A program made the translations under genes and the position numbers. Under the pieces are notes generated by a model. The model was not told the origin of the DNA and made no database searches. It worked only from the letters and a program-made list of their open reading frames with translations. This document shows, piece by piece, positions 38,094 through 47,308 of a DNA stretch of 64,000 bases. The stretch's first letter is position 1. Every line of letters starts with the position of its first letter. This DNA is from Quadrisphaera sp. INWT6. GTDB lineage: Bacteria; Actinomycetota; Actinomycetes; Actinomycetales; Quadrisphaeraceae. The DNA lies in the NCBI RefSeq assembly GCF_015390235.1, contig NZ_VUOH01000002.1, positions 682,001 to 746,000 on the forward strand. The letters are read 5' to 3'.

Positions 38094-38129
38094 CGTCGGC
38101 GCCGGCCCCCGAGGGGACCGGCGCCGACG
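38094..38129 (-). terminator. Second hairpin after rplL
   Basis: A perfect 12-bp stem, CGTCGGCGCCGG with its complement (38094-38105 and 38118-38129), is extended by an inner C4/G4 pairing. It probably completes termination of rplJL. Confidence 0.6.
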
Positions 38130-38157
38130 ACGTGGTGCTGGGTGGTGCTGGGGCGGT

Positions 38158-38193
38158 GCTGCTCAGGCGCGGCCTGCGCCGCGCGCGAGCAGC
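38158..38193 (-). terminator. First hairpin after rplL
   Basis: An inverted repeat GCTGCTC...GAGCAGC with a two-base internal mismatch and a further 7-bp stem (38158-38173 with 38178-38193) lies 7 bp past the rplL stop. Confidence 0.5.
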
Positions 38194-38200
38194 ACCCGTC

Positions 38201-38590
38201 TCACTTGACGGAGACGGTGGCGCCAGCGCCCTCGAGCTGGGCCTTGGCCTTCTCGGCGGCGTCCTTGGCGACCTTCTCGAGGACGGGCTTGGGGGCGCCG
38301 TCGACGAGGTCCTTGGCCTCCTTCAGGCCGAGGGAGGTCAGGGCGCGCACCTCCTTGATGACCTGGATCTTCTTGTCACCGGCGGCCTCGAGGATGACGT
38401 CGAACTCGGACTGCTCCTCGGCCTCCTCGGCGGCGGCGCCACCAGCGGCGCCACCAGCGGCGGCGACGGCGACGGGGGCAGCGGCGGTGACCTCGAAGAC
38501 CTCCTCGAACTTCTTCACGAAGTCCGACAGCTCGATGAGCGTCATGTCCTTGAAGGCGTCGAGCAGCTCGTCAGTGGACAGCTTGGCCAT
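38201..38590 (-). CDS. rplL: 50S ribosomal protein L7/L12
   Basis: Stalk protein that recruits translation GTPases, present in multiple copies per ribosome. The 129-residue product has the N-terminal dimerisation region [20 protein letters not shown], an Ala/Gly hinge (about 38-58), and the C-terminal domain [40 protein letters not shown]. It lies 48 bp after rplJ. Confidence 0.98.
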   Translation of the reverse strand: MAKLSTDELLDAFKDMTLIELSDFVKKFEEVFEVTAAAPVAVAAAGGAAGGAAAEEAEEQSEFDVILEAAGDKKIQVIKEVRALTSLGLKEAKDLVDGAPKPVLEKVAKDAAEKAKAQLEGAGATVSVK

Positions 38591-38638
38591 GGTGGCTCTC
38601 CTCGTGTCTCGTGTGGTGCGTGTCTGGGGTGGTGAGGC

Positions 38639-39241
38639 TCAGGCCTCGTCGGCCGCGGCGGCAGCCGGGGCCTCGTCGGTCGCGGCGGGAGCCGCGGCCT
38701 CGTCGCTCGGCGCAGAGGCCGGCGAGCCGGCCTCGACCTTGGCGCGCAGGGCGTCGACCGTGCGGGCGGCCTTCGACAGCGGCGCGTTGAAGACGTACGC
38801 GGCGCGGTTGAGGGAGCCCTTGAGCGCACCGGCCATCTTGGCCAGCAGGACCTCGCGGGGCTCGAGGTCGGCGAGCGCCTGGACCTCCGCCGCGGTCAGC
38901 GGCTTGCCCTCGAGGAAGCCGGACTTGATGACCAGCTGCGGGTTGCCCTTGGCGAACGCGCGCAGGCCCTTGGCGGCCTCCACCGGGTCACCGGTGATGA
39001 ACGCGATGGCCGTGGGGCCGGACAGCTGGCCCTCGAACGCGTCGACGCCGGCGTTCTTGGCGGCGATCGCGGTGAGGGTGTTCTTGACGACGTTGTAGCT
39101 GCCGTTGTCGCCGATCGCGCGGCGGAGCTCCTTGAGCTGCGCGACGGTCAGGCCGCGGTACTCGGTGAGCACACCGGCGTTCGCGCCGCGGAAGAGCTCG
39201 GTGAGCTCGGCGACGGCTGCTTCCTTCTCAGCAGTGGGCAC
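38639..39241 (-). CDS. rplJ: 50S ribosomal protein L10
   Basis: Anchors L7/L12 to the ribosome and feeds back on its own leader RNA. The 200-residue product has [40 protein letters not shown] and [20 protein letters not shown]. The last 30 residues are Ala/Asp/Glu-rich. I chose the GTG at 39241 because it is preceded by a perfect GGAGGATC and opens [10 protein letters not shown]. The longer open frame to 39493 runs through the leader RNA and is not coding. Confidence 0.96.
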   Translation of the reverse strand: MPTAEKEAAVAELTELFRGANAGVLTEYRGLTVAQLKELRRAIGDNGSYNVVKNTLTAIAAKNAGVDAFEGQLSGPTAIAFITGDPVEAAKGLRAFAKGNPQLVIKSGFLEGKPLTAAEVQALADLEPREVLLAKMAGALKGSLNRAAYVFNAPLSKAARTVDALRAKVEAGSPASAPSDEAAAPAATDEAPAAAAADEA

Positions 39242-39248
39242 GATCCTC

Positions 39249-39486
39249 CTTCCGGGTCTGTCACGTGCTGCAGACCGCTCCCGCGAGGGAGCGACCCGGC
39301 CGACGGCGGTCCGGGCCCGACACGACGAGAGCCCCGGCGCCAGGCGCACGGGGCTCGCAGGCAGCTCCGTGCGCTCTCGCGCTCCGGGTGCTGCTGGGTC
39401 TCGCTCACCTGCGCTGGGCGCTCCGTCGTGGCGGAGCCTTCGTCCGTCCTCCCCGGGGGGCGGGCGGAGACCGGCGGTCTTCGGTG
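39249..39486 (-). ncRNA. Probable ribosomal protein L10 leader
   Basis: The roughly 240-nt 5' leader of rplJ is GC-rich and contains several inverted repeats. The clearest is at 39329-39356: GAGCCCCG pairs with CGGGGCTC, with an inner GCGC/GCGC stem. CTGCCTGCGAG precedes it on the minus strand. Leaders at this place bind the L10-L12 complex and reduce translation. Assignment rests on position and this hairpin; I could not run a covariance model. Confidence 0.5.
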
Positions 39487-39491
39487 GGCCC

Positions 39492-39497
39492 ACTCTA
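39492..39497 (-). promoter_or_regulatory. -10 box of rplJL
   Basis: TAGAGT on the minus strand is a very good actinobacterial -10. The sequence 17 bp upstream (TCTGGG-like) is a weak -35. The predicted start, near 39486, fits the beginning of the L10 leader. Confidence 0.5.
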
Positions 39498-39565
39498 CAC
39501 GGCCGCGGGGGTCCCCCAGACCGCTCCGCAGGGCGCAGCGCGTTCCGGGACGCCCCGGGACGGAC

Positions 39566-39605
39566 GCAGGCCCCCGCTCCCGGGGCACCGGGAGCGGGGG
39601 CCTGC
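39566..39605 (-). terminator. Terminator hairpin of rplKA
   Basis: A perfect 18-bp stem (39566-39583 with 39588-39605) and a GGCA loop lie 18 bp past the rplA stop. GC-rich, no T-run. Confidence 0.75.
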
Positions 39606-39623
39606 AGGTGCCTGCGGAGACCG

Positions 39624-40337
39624 TCAGGCGGCGCCGGTCTCGAGGAGGTCGCGGGTGCGCGACGGGTCGAGCGGGATGCCCGGGCCCATGGTGGTGGCCA
39701 TGGTCGCCTTGGAGATGTAGCGGCCCTTGGCGGCGGCCGGCTTGAGGCGGAGCACCTCGTCGAGCGCGGCGGCGTAGTTCTCCACCAGGGCGGTCTCCGA
39801 GAAGGAGGACTTGCCGATGATGAAGTGCAGGTTCGAGTGCTTGTCGACGCGGAACTCGATCTTGCCGCCCTTGATGTCGGTGACGGCCTTGGCCACGTCC
39901 ATCGTCACGGTGCCGGTCTTGGGGTTCGGCATGAGGCCGCGGGGGCCGAGCACGCGGCCCAGGCGGCCCACCTTGCCCATGAGGTCGGGGGTGGCGACCG
40001 CGGCGTCGAAGTCGAGGAAGCCCCCGGCCACGCGCTCGATGAGCTCGTCACCACCGACGATGTCGGCTCCGGCGGCCTCGGCGGCAGCGGCGCGCGGGCC
40101 GACGGCGAACACCAGGACGCGGGCGGTCTTGCCGGTGCCGTGGGGCAGGTTCACGGTGCCGCGGACCATCTGGTCGGCCTTGCGCGGGTCGACGCCCAGG
40201 CAGAAGGCGACCTCGACGGTGGCGTCGTACTTCGTGACCGAGGTGTCCTTGGCCAGCTTGACGGCCTCGAGGGGGCTGTACAGGGCGGTGCGGTCGATCT
40301 TCTCCGCTGCGGCGCGGTAGGCCTTGCTGTGCTTCAC
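39624..40337 (-). CDS. rplA: 50S ribosomal protein L1
   Basis: Forms the mobile L1 stalk that moves deacylated tRNA out of the E-site; in other bacteria it represses rplKA translation. It has 237 residues: [60 protein letters not shown] and [18 protein letters not shown]. It follows rplK by 99 bp. Confidence 0.98.
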   Translation of the reverse strand: MKHSKAYRAAAEKIDRTALYSPLEAVKLAKDTSVTKYDATVEVAFCLGVDPRKADQMVRGTVNLPHGTGKTARVLVFAVGPRAAAAEAAGADIVGGDELIERVAGGFLDFDAAVATPDLMGKVGRLGRVLGPRGLMPNPKTGTVTMDVAKAVTDIKGGKIEFRVDKHSNLHFIIGKSSFSETALVENYAAALDEVLRLKPAAAKGRYISKATMATTMGPGIPLDPSRTRDLLETGAA

Positions 40338-40409
40338 GGTGCTCTCTCTCTGTGGTCAGGCGGCCCGCGCTCGCTCGGCGGGCCTCCCACGACTGCTGGG
40401 GGTGGTGCT

Positions 40410-40428
40410 GGCGGCGCGGGGCGCCGCC
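40410..40428 (-). other. 8-bp hairpin between rplK and rplA
   Basis: GGCGGCGC pairs with GCGCCGCC around GGG, 8 bp past the rplK stop. It may be a processing or translational-control structure; an L1 binding site is expected nearer the rplK start. Confidence 0.4.
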
Positions 40429-40436
40429 GGGGGGCC

Positions 40437-40868
40437 TCAGGCCTGGACGGTGATGCCCATGGAGCGCGCGGTGCCGGCGATGATCTTCATCGCGGCGTCG
40501 ACGTCGTTCGCGTTGAGGTCCTGCATCTTGTGCTCGGCGATGGCGCGCACCTGGTCCTGGGTCAGCTGGGCGACCTTGGTGGTGTGCGGCGTCGGGGAGC
40601 CCTTGGCCACACCGGCGGCCTTCTTGATGAGCTCGGCGGCCGGCGGCGTCTTGAGGATGAACGTGAACGAGCGGTCCTCGTACACGGTGATCTCGACGGG
40701 GACGACGTTGCCGCGCTGCGACTCGGTCGCGGCGTTGTACGCCTTGCAGAACTCCATGATGTTGACGCCGTGCTGGCCCAGCGCGGGGCCGATCGGCGGG
40801 GCCGGGGTGGCCGCGCCGGCGTTGATCTGGAGCTTGATGAGTCCGGAGACCCGCTTCTTGGGGGGCAT
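40437..40868 (-). CDS. rplK: 50S ribosomal protein L11
   Basis: Part of the GTPase-associated centre, binding site of thiostrepton. The 143-residue product starts [20 protein letters not shown] and has [20 protein letters not shown] (the Pro-rich hinge) and [20 protein letters not shown]. It lies 53 bp after nusG. Confidence 0.98.
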   Translation of the reverse strand: MPPKKRVSGLIKLQINAGAATPAPPIGPALGQHGVNIMEFCKAYNAATESQRGNVVPVEITVYEDRSFTFILKTPPAAELIKKAAGVAKGSPTPHTTKVAQLTQDQVRAIAEHKMQDLNANDVDAAMKIIAGTARSMGITVQA

Positions 40869-40921
40869 GGCTCTTCTCTACCTCGTGGTCTTCCTGCGGT
40901 GGTTGCTGGCGGAGCAGCCGG

Positions 40922-41737
40922 TCAGATCTTGGCGACCTGGCCGAACGACAGCTCGACCGGCGTCTCCCGGCCGAAGATGGAGACCAGCACCTGCAGCGTG
41001 CGCCGGTCGGCGTTGATCTCGGAGATGGTGGCCGGCATGGTCTCGAAGGGACCCTCCATGACCGTGACCGACTCGCCGACCTCGAAGTCGACCTCGGTGA
41101 CGGGGGTGGCCTTCGGGGACGACTTGGCGCCCTCCTTGGGCTCCAGCGCCGGGGCCAGCATGGAGAACACCTCGTCGGTGCTCAGCGGCACCGGCTGGTG
41201 GGTGTTGCCGACGAACCCGGTGACGCCGGGCGTGTGCCGCACCGCGCCCCAGGACTCGTTGGTCAGGTCCATGCGCACCAGCACGTAGCCCGGGATGCGC
41301 ACGCGGCGCACGAGCTTCGGCTGGCCGTTCTTGATCTCGCGGACCTCCTCCATGGGCACCTCGACCTGGAAGATGTAGTCCTCCATGTTGAGGCTGCCGA
41401 TGCGGTTCTCGAGGTTGCTCTTCACGCGGTTCTCGTAGCCCGCGTAGGAGTGGATGACGAACCAGTCACCGGGGGCCCGGCGCAGCTGCGTCTTGAACTC
41501 CTCGACCGGGTCGACCTCGTCCTCGTCCGCCGCGGGCGCGTCGTCAGCAGCCGCGTCGTCGGCGTCGTCGAGGTCGTCGACGTCGTCGGTGGCGTCAGCG
41601 GCGTCGTGGTCAGCAGCCGGCTCAGCGGCGTCCGCGGCGTCGACGTCGTCGCCGTCCACCGCGACGTCCTGGGCGGCGTCGACCTCGACGGCCTCGGCGT
41701 CGTGGGGCTCGGAGGCGTCGTACTGCGGCTGGGACAC
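40922..41737 (-). CDS. nusG: Transcription termination/antitermination protein NusG with acidic N-terminal extension
   Basis: Binds RNA polymerase and couples it to Rho or the ribosome. The NGN domain starts near residue 92 with [20 protein letters not shown] and includes [20 protein letters not shown]. The KOW domain is [20 protein letters not shown] and [15 protein letters not shown]. The product is 271 residues. The extra first 90 residues are almost all Asp, Ala, Glu and Val ([20 protein letters not shown]), a disordered acidic tail as in other actinobacteria but long here. The GTG at 41737 is the likely start; the frame is open further through secE and the tRNA, which is not meaningful. 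Confidence 0.95.
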   Translation of the reverse strand: MSQPQYDASEPHDAEAVEVDAAQDVAVDGDDVDAADAAEPAADHDAADATDDVDDLDDADDAAADDAPAADEDEVDPVEEFKTQLRRAPGDWFVIHSYAGYENRVKSNLENRIGSLNMEDYIFQVEVPMEEVREIKNGQPKLVRRVRIPGYVLVRMDLTNESWGAVRHTPGVTGFVGNTHQPVPLSTDEVFSMLAPALEPKEGAKSSPKATPVTEVDFEVGESVTVMEGPFETMPATISEINADRRTLQVLVSIFGRETPVELSFGQVAKI

Positions 41738-41820
41738 GATGGGGGGGCCTGCTTCCTGGTCTGCGGGTGCTGCGGGTGGCCTTGCGGGCTGCCGGTCGTC
41801 TCGGCGGGGCGGGTGGCGGC

Positions 41821-42075
41821 TCAGCTGCCGCCGAGCACCCAGAGCACGAGGCGTCCGAACCCGAGGTCCAGCAGGGACACGTACGTCATGACGACGGCGA
41901 CGAAGACGAGGACGACCGTGGTGTAGGTGACCAGCTCGTCGCGGGTGGGGTAGACGACCTTCTTCAGCTCGCCGACCACCTGGCGCAGGAACACGAGCAG
42001 GCGGGCGAGCGGGCCGCCGCGGCCACGGGTCGCGGTCGTCGCGCCGGAGGCGCTGCCCGGGTCGGTCTCGGTCAC
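41821..42075 (-). CDS. secE: Preprotein translocase subunit SecE
   Basis: Small membrane subunit that clamps SecY. The 84-residue product has an amphipathic stretch [20 protein letters not shown] and one transmembrane helix [20 protein letters not shown]. The GTG at 42075 follows GGAGGT by nine bases. It lies between tRNA-Trp and nusG, the conserved order. Confidence 0.95.
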   Translation of the reverse strand: MTETDPGSASGATTATRGRGGPLARLLVFLRQVVGELKKVVYPTRDELVTYTTVVLVFVAVVMTYVSLLDLGFGRLVLWVLGGS

Positions 42076-42180
42076 GTCGCTCGCACCTCCTCGCACCGGT
42101 GCGCCGGCGCTGCTCCCCGGACTGGTCGTCCGGCTGGTCGTCCTTCGGGTCGTCCTGCGCGCGGACGCCGGGTCCGCTTC

Positions 42181-42253
42181 GCAGGGCAGGCGGGACTCGA
42201 ACCCGCAACCGCCGGTTTTGGAGACCGGTGCGCTACCAATTGCGCCACTGCCC
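42181..42253 (-). tRNA. tRNA-Trp (CCA)
   Basis: A 73-nt cloverleaf on the minus strand. The acceptor AGGGCAG pairs with CTGCCCT and the discriminator is G. The D-arm is GCGCAATTGGTAGCGC, the anticodon loop is CTCCAAA with anticodon CCA, and the T-arm is GCGGGTTCGAGTCCCGC. The 3' CCA is not encoded. A TATGCT box near 42356 on the minus strand may be its -10. It lies directly before secE-nusG as in most actinomycetes. Confidence 0.97.
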
Positions 42254-42375
42254 TTCGGTGGTCCTGCCGCCGGGCTCCCACCCCGCGGCGCCGCTCTCGG
42301 CCGGGACGCTGGACGCCCGGACGTGGGCAGCGCACGACCACCGGTCGGCCAGCATACGCGTTGTCGGCGGCCGGG

Positions 42376-42405
42376 GTGACCGACCGCTGCGCCGTGCGGG
42401 ATGAT
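42376..42405 (+). promoter_or_regulatory. Candidate leaderless promoter of the aminotransferase
   Basis: GTGACC (42376-42381), an 18-bp spacer and GATGAT (42400-42405) end 6 nt before the GTG start at 42412. There is no good Shine-Dalgarno, so transcription may start at the GTG. Confidence 0.4.
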
Positions 42406-42411
42406 CGGGGG

Positions 42412-43656
42412 GTGAGCGCAGGTCCTGCCGCCGGTCCCAGCACCCCTCCCGCCAGCGAGCGCCGCGTGTCGGCGCGCCTCGCGGCCATCGCGGAGTCGGC
42501 CACGCTGGCCGTCGACGCGAAGGCGAAGGCGCTCAAGGCGCAGGGGCGGCCGGTGATCGGCTTCGGCGCCGGCGAGCCCGACTTCCCGACGCCCGCCGAC
42601 GTCGTCGAGGTCGCCGCCGCCGCGTGCCGCGACCCGAGGAACCACCGGTACACCCCCGCCGGGGGCCTGCCGGAGATGAAGGCGGCCGTCGTCGCCAAGA
42701 CGGCGCGCGACTCCGGCTACGAGGTCTCCCCCGACCAGGTGCTGGTCACCAACGGGGGCAAGCAGGCCGTCTACACCGCGTTCGCGGCGCTGTGCGACCC
42801 GGGCGACGAGGTCATCCTCCCCGCCCCGTACTGGACCACCTACCCCGAGGCCGTGCGCCTGGCCGGCGGCGTCCCCGTCGAGGTCTTCGCCGGGGAGGAC
42901 CAGGGCTACCTGGTCACCGTCGAGCAGCTCGAGGCCGCCCGCACGCCGCGCACCAAGGTGCTGCTGTTCTGCTCGCCCTCCAACCCCACGGGCGCCGTCT
43001 ACGACGAGGCGCAGGTGCGCGCCGTCGGCGAGTGGGCGCTCGAGCACGGGGTGTGGGTCGTCACCGACGAGATCTACGAGCACCTGCTCTACGACGGCGC
43101 CACGGCGCCGTCGCTGCCCGTGGTGGTGCCCGAGCTGGCCGACCGGACGCTCGTCCTGAACGGCGTGGCCAAGACCTACGCCATGACGGGCTGGCGCGTC
43201 GGGTGGCTCATCGGCCCGCGCGACGTCGTGAAGGCCGGCACCAACCTGCAGAGCCACCTGACCAGCAACGTCGCCGACGTGTCGCAGCGCGCCGCCATCG
43301 CGGCGCTGACCGGGTCCCTCGACGCCGTGGCCACCATGCGCGAGGCCTTCGACCGCCGCCGCCGCACGATGGTCGAGATGCTGTCGGCCATCGACGGCGT
43401 CGACTGCCCCACCCCCCGCGGGGCCTTCTACGCCTACCCCTCGGTGAAGGCGCTGATGGGCCGGACCATCCGCGGGCGCGTGCCCACCACCAGCGCCGAG
43501 CTCGCGACGCTGCTGCTGGAGGAGGCCGAGGTGGCCGTGGTGCCGGGCGAGGCGTTCGGGCCGACCGGCTACCTGCGCCTGAGCTACGCCCTCGGCGACG
43601 ACGACCTGGTCGAGGGCGTCAGCCGCATCCAGCGGGTGCTCGGCGAGGCCCGCTGA
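42412..43656 (+). CDS. Class I aspartate aminotransferase-like enzyme
   Basis: PLP enzyme likely moving the amino group between aspartate and 2-oxoglutarate in the cytoplasm. The 414-residue product has [56 protein letters not shown] and the PLP-Lys site [20 protein letters not shown]. Near the end it has [20 protein letters not shown], with the substrate-carboxylate Arg. It resembles the AspC/AspB-1gamma group; exact substrate range cannot be read from the sequence. In many actinomycetes this gene sits next to tRNA-Trp/secE, as here. Confidence 0.9.
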   Translation: MSAGPAAGPSTPPASERRVSARLAAIAESATLAVDAKAKALKAQGRPVIGFGAGEPDFPTPADVVEVAAAACRDPRNHRYTPAGGLPEMKAAVVAKTARDSGYEVSPDQVLVTNGGKQAVYTAFAALCDPGDEVILPAPYWTTYPEAVRLAGGVPVEVFAGEDQGYLVTVEQLEAARTPRTKVLLFCSPSNPTGAVYDEAQVRAVGEWALEHGVWVVTDEIYEHLLYDGATAPSLPVVVPELADRTLVLNGVAKTYAMTGWRVGWLIGPRDVVKAGTNLQSHLTSNVADVSQRAAIAALTGSLDAVATMREAFDRRRRTMVEMLSAIDGVDCPTPRGAFYAYPSVKALMGRTIRGRVPTTSAELATLLLEEAEVAVVPGEAFGPTGYLRLSYALGDDDLVEGVSRIQRVLGEAR

Positions 43657-43659
43657 CCC

Positions 43660-44874
43660 TCAGGGCACCCTCGTCGCGGCGGGCCGGCGCAGGCCCGCCG
43701 CGACGAGACCGGCGCACACCAGCGCCAGGGCGAGGACGCCGAGCAGGCGCGCGGGCTCGCCGGCGAGCGGCGCCGACAGCGACAGCGCCTCGGGCAGCAG
43801 GAAGCCCAGGTAGGTGGCGCTGTAGTACCAGCCGGTGAGCGCCCCCAGGTCGCGCGGCGTCGCCAGCGCCTGCACCTCGACCAGCCCCGCCACGAGGACC
43901 ACGCCGTAGGCCACGCCCAGGACCGCCGCGACGACGAGGGCGAGCGGCACCGAGGGCCGCGCGGCCAGGAGCGCCACCAGCCCCGTCCCGAGCACGGCCG
44001 CCCCCATCCCGACCACCAGCTGGCGCCCGCCGGACAGGCGCGCCAGCACCGGCACCCAGGGCTGCACGAGAGCGCCCACCCCCAGGCCCACCACGCACAG
44101 CAGTGCCGCCGCGGCGACGGCCAGGTCACCGACCCTGCCGACCACGAGGGAGGGCGCCACGGCGTACGCCAGCGCCGCCGACCCGAACACCCAGGGGGCG
44201 GCCGGCAGCACCACGCCGACGAAGCGGCGCTGGACGCGCCGGGGCACGCGGAGGTCGGCCAGCACCTCGGCGGCAGCCGCGGCGACCCGCGCGCGGGTCA
44301 GCGGCTCGTCGGGGCGGGCCGGGTCGCGCGGACGCGTCTCGGGCGCCGTCAGCAGGGGCACCAGCGCGACCAGCGCGAGCAGCGACTGCACGGCGTAGGG
44401 CAGGACGGTGGGCGCCGGGCCCCACTGCGCGAGCGCCCCGCTCGCGCCGGCCCCCAGCCCGAAGCCCGCTGTGAGGACGAGGGCCGCGCGCCGCGCGCGC
44501 CGGGGCGGGTCGACGTCGTCCCAGGGGGTGGAGGAGAGCTCCTCGACCCAGCTGGTGCCGACCACCATCGCCGTCGCGACGCTCAGCCCCGCGAGGAAGC
44601 GCCCCGCGCACATCAGGACCGCGCCACCGGCCCCGGCGGCCAGGACGGCGCTGGCCGCCATCCCCAGCACCACGGCGACGACGACGGGCCGCTTGCGGCC
44701 GAGCCGGTCGGACAGCGGGCCCGCCAGCAGGAAGCCCGGGATCACGCCGAGCACGTAGACCCCGAAGAACAGGTCGACGACGACCGCCGAGTAGCCCTCG
44801 ACCTGCCGGTACAGCAGCAGCAGCGGGGTGAAGTGGTTGCCGCCCCAGGCGCAGGCGAACAGCGCCGGCGCCAC
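43660..44874 (-). CDS. Major facilitator superfamily transporter
   Basis: A 404-residue membrane protein with about 12 hydrophobic segments. The MFS loop motif is present after the second helix: LLAGPLSDRLGRKRPVVVAV. An MFS-like VGTSWVEELSSTPWDDVDPP follows the fourth or fifth helix. The substrate cannot be deduced; the protein looks like a proton-driven effluxer or small-molecule carrier. The GTG at 44874 opens just before the first helix. It starts 27 bp after the murB stop and may be co-transcribed with murB; it ends next to the convergent aminotransferase. Confidence 0.8.
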   Translation of the reverse strand: MAPALFACAWGGNHFTPLLLLYRQVEGYSAVVVDLFFGVYVLGVIPGFLLAGPLSDRLGRKRPVVVAVVLGMAASAVLAAGAGGAVLMCAGRFLAGLSVATAMVVGTSWVEELSSTPWDDVDPPRRARRAALVLTAGFGLGAGASGALAQWGPAPTVLPYAVQSLLALVALVPLLTAPETRPRDPARPDEPLTRARVAAAAAEVLADLRVPRRVQRRFVGVVLPAAPWVFGSAALAYAVAPSLVVGRVGDLAVAAAALLCVVGLGVGALVQPWVPVLARLSGGRQLVVGMGAAVLGTGLVALLAARPSVPLALVVAAVLGVAYGVVLVAGLVEVQALATPRDLGALTGWYYSATYLGFLLPEALSLSAPLAGEPARLLGVLALALVCAGLVAAGLRRPAATRVP

Positions 44875-44900
44875 CCGCCGCCAGGGCGGTGACGACGCGC

Positions 44901-45962
44901 TCAGAGGGAGCAGCCGACGAGCTCGGGCTCGGGGACGAGCTCGACCCCGAAGCGCTCGCGCACGCCGTCGCGCACGGCGCGCGCCACGTCGAGGACGTCG
45001 GCGGCGGTGGCGGTGCCGCGGTTCGTCACCGCGAGGGTGTGCTTGGTCGACAGGGCGGCTGGCGAGCGCTCCCCCGCCAGCCCGAAGCCGCGCGGGAAGC
45101 CCGCGCGCTCGACCAGCCAGGCGGCGGAGGTCTTCACGCGGCCGTCACCCCCGTCGTGGCGGGGCGCGTCCGCCGGCAGCGCACCGGCCTGCTCGGCGGT
45201 GAGCAGGGGGTTGGTGAAGAACGACCCGGTGGACCAGGTGTCGTGGTCGGCCTCGTCGAGCACCATGCCCTTGCGCCGGCGCAGTGCGAGGACGGCGTCG
45301 CGGACCTCCGCCAGGGGGCGCCGCTCCCCCGGCTCGGCGCCCAGCTGCGCCGCGAGCTCCGCGTAGCGCACCGGCGCGGCGAGGTCGTTGACGGGCAGCT
45401 GGAGCACGACGTCGAGGATCACGTAGCGGCCGGGCTCGTCCTTGAAGAGGGAGTCGCGGTAGCGCAGGCGGCAGTTCGAGGCGGGGATGGTGCGCAGGCG
45501 CCCGTCCTTCCGGTCCCACGTCTGCACGCTGGCGAGGACGTCGGACAGCTGCTGGCCGTACGCGCCGACGTTCTGCACCGGTGTCGCGCCGACCGTGCCG
45601 GGGATGCCGGACAGGCACTCCACGCCCGACCAGCCGTTCGCGACGGCGCGGGCGACCAGGGCGTCCCAGTCCTCGCCCGCGTCGACGTGCAGGAACGCCC
45701 CGCCGCACCAGTCGCCGCTCTCGAGCTCGACGCCCTTCGTGCGCACCACGACGACGGTGCCGTCGAAGCCCTCGTCGCCGACGACGAGGTTGGAGCCCCC
45801 GCCGACCACGAGCACCGGCTCGCCGGCGGCGTCGGCGGCGCTGACGGCGTCGACCACCTGCTGGCGGGTGGTGGCGACGACCGTGCGGGCGGCCGGCCCC
45901 CCGACGCGCAGCGTGGTGAGCTCGGCGAGGGTCGCGGCCTGGTGCTGGGCGGTGCTCGTCAC
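44901..45962 (-). CDS. murB: UDP-N-acetylenolpyruvoylglucosamine reductase
   Basis: FAD and NADPH enzyme making UDP-N-acetylmuramate for peptidoglycan. The 353-residue product has the FAD-binding VLVVGGGSNLVVGDEGFDGT, GVECLSGIPGTVGATPVQNV, YRDSLFKDEPGRYVILDVVL, the catalytic Ser region GSFFTNPLLT, and a late catalytic Glu in ERFGVELVPEPELVG. It is a type I MurB of normal length. In many actinomycetes murB sits directly beside hadAB; here an MFS/LacI pair separates them. Confidence 0.96.
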   Translation of the reverse strand: MTSTAQHQAATLAELTTLRVGGPAARTVVATTRQQVVDAVSAADAAGEPVLVVGGGSNLVVGDEGFDGTVVVVRTKGVELESGDWCGGAFLHVDAGEDWDALVARAVANGWSGVECLSGIPGTVGATPVQNVGAYGQQLSDVLASVQTWDRKDGRLRTIPASNCRLRYRDSLFKDEPGRYVILDVVLQLPVNDLAAPVRYAELAAQLGAEPGERRPLAEVRDAVLALRRRKGMVLDEADHDTWSTGSFFTNPLLTAEQAGALPADAPRHDGGDGRVKTSAAWLVERAGFPRGFGLAGERSPAALSTKHTLAVTNRGTATAADVLDVARAVRDGVRERFGVELVPEPELVGCSL

Positions 45963-45971
45963 GCCCGAAGG

Positions 45972-47264
45972 CTAGGCGCTGCGCACCGCGGCGTCGTCCT
46001 TCTCCCCGGCCGAGCCGGCGCGCGGCTGGGCCACCTTGCTGACCAGCAGCGAGGGGACCGCGACCAGCGCCACCACGAGCAGGGCCCTGAGGGCGCCGAC
46101 GTGCTCGCCCAGGAAGCCCAGCAGCGGAGGACCCGCCAGGAAGGCCGTGTAGCCGATCGTGGTGACCACGCTGACCCGCACGGCGGCCCGGCGCGGGTCG
46201 TCGGCGGCGGCCGAGATCCCGACGGGGAAGCCCAGGGCGGCTCCCGCGCCCCACAGGACGGCGCCCACGAGCGCGAGCGGCAGCCAGGTGCCGAAGACGA
46301 CGAGCAGGGCGCCGACCGCGCCGAGGGCCGTGGTGGCGCGCAGCACGGGCACGCGGCCCCAGCGGTCGAGCGCCCACTGGCCGCCGAGCCGCGCGGCGGT
46401 CATGGCGGAGAGGAAGACGGCGAAGCCGACGGCGCCGACCGCGGCCGAGGCGCCGTACCCGTCGACCAGGGCGATCGCCAGCCAGTCGTTCGCGGTGCCC
46501 TCGGTGAACGCGGCCGACAGGACCAGGACGCCGATGAGGAGGGTCCGGGGCTCGCGCCAGGCGCCGAGCGCCGACAGGCGCGCGGGGGCGGCCGTCTCCG
46601 CGGGGCCCGCGGCGGTGCCGCCGCCGGTGGCAGCGGCCACGCCCGCGTCGTGGGCGTCCGCGGCGTGGCCGCCCTCGGGCAGGAACCTCCCGCTGGCCCA
46701 CCACAGCGCCACGACCGAGACGGCGGCGACGGCCGCCGCGTGCGCCCAGACGGGGACGCCGCCCCAGGCCATGAGCGCCCCGATCCCCGCTGACAGGACC
46801 GTTCCTCCGCTGAACCCGGCGTGGAAGGCGGGCATGATCGCCCGGCCGAGGTGCTGCTCCACGAGCGCGCCCTCGAGGTTCATGCCGACGTCCCAGGCGC
46901 CGATGCCGACGCCCATGAGCACCATGCCCACCACCGTGAGCGGCACCGAGTGCAGCGCCGTCGCGGCGAAGGCCGCCCAGGCCACGCCACCGAGCCCGAT
47001 GGCGGTGGCGAGCCGCACCAGCTTCGTGGTGCCGATGCGCGCCGCCAGGGGGCCCGCGGTCGGCAGCGCGGCCACCGACCCGACGGCGATGCACAGCAGC
47101 AGCAGGCCGAGCTGCGCCTGGGACAGGCCGAGCTCGTCGCGGGTGGTGGGCAGGCGCGAGGCCCACGTCGCGAAGGCGATGCCGTTGAGGGCGAAGACCG
47201 CGAACACCGCGTTCCGGGCGGCGCGGACCTGCGGCACCGGCAGGGCGGTGGTCGGAGTGGACAC
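45972..47264 (-). CDS. MFS transporter, divergent from a LacI-type regulator
   Basis: A 430-residue protein with about 12 transmembrane segments: VFAVFALNGIAFATWASRLP (first), LLLLCIAVGSVAALPTAGPL, MVLMGVGIGAWDVGMNLEGA. A hydrophilic loop of about 45 residues in the middle is rich in Ala, Gly and Asp (about 200-240). The pattern resembles the FucP/YbjJ-like carriers, often for sugars or sugar-related compounds, but substrate is unknown. The GTG at 47264 lies 71 bp from the regulator, with a perfect operator between them, so the regulator probably controls it. Confidence 0.82.
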   Translation of the reverse strand: MSTPTTALPVPQVRAARNAVFAVFALNGIAFATWASRLPTTRDELGLSQAQLGLLLLCIAVGSVAALPTAGPLAARIGTTKLVRLATAIGLGGVAWAAFAATALHSVPLTVVGMVLMGVGIGAWDVGMNLEGALVEQHLGRAIMPAFHAGFSGGTVLSAGIGALMAWGGVPVWAHAAAVAAVSVVALWWASGRFLPEGGHAADAHDAGVAAATGGGTAAGPAETAAPARLSALGAWREPRTLLIGVLVLSAAFTEGTANDWLAIALVDGYGASAAVGAVGFAVFLSAMTAARLGGQWALDRWGRVPVLRATTALGAVGALLVVFGTWLPLALVGAVLWGAGAALGFPVGISAAADDPRRAAVRVSVVTTIGYTAFLAGPPLLGFLGEHVGALRALLVVALVAVPSLLVSKVAQPRAGSAGEKDDAAVRSA

Positions 47265-47308
47265 GGGTGGCTCCAGCAGCGGTGGTCGGTGCGGACGGCG
47301 GCGGTGGG

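Larger units (their letters stand above)
37793..38200. other. 408-bp space between rplL and rpoB
   Basis: No gene is visible. It contains two hairpins after rplL (38094-38129 and 38158-38193), then the rpoB promoter candidate (37874-37902) and a leader of about 90 nt. It separates rplJL from rpoBC, which in many actinomycetes are partly separate transcripts. Confidence 0.6.
39242..39623. other. 382-bp space between rplA and rplJ
   Basis: No gene is visible. From the rplA side it holds a terminator (39566-39605), a TAGAGT -10 box (39492-39497) and the rplJ leader (39249-39486). Confidence 0.65.

Noticed and set aside
40922..42208. 428-residue NusG starting at 42208
   Set aside because: The extension would run across secE and the tRNA-Trp gene. 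The GTG at 41737 suits the family and spacing.
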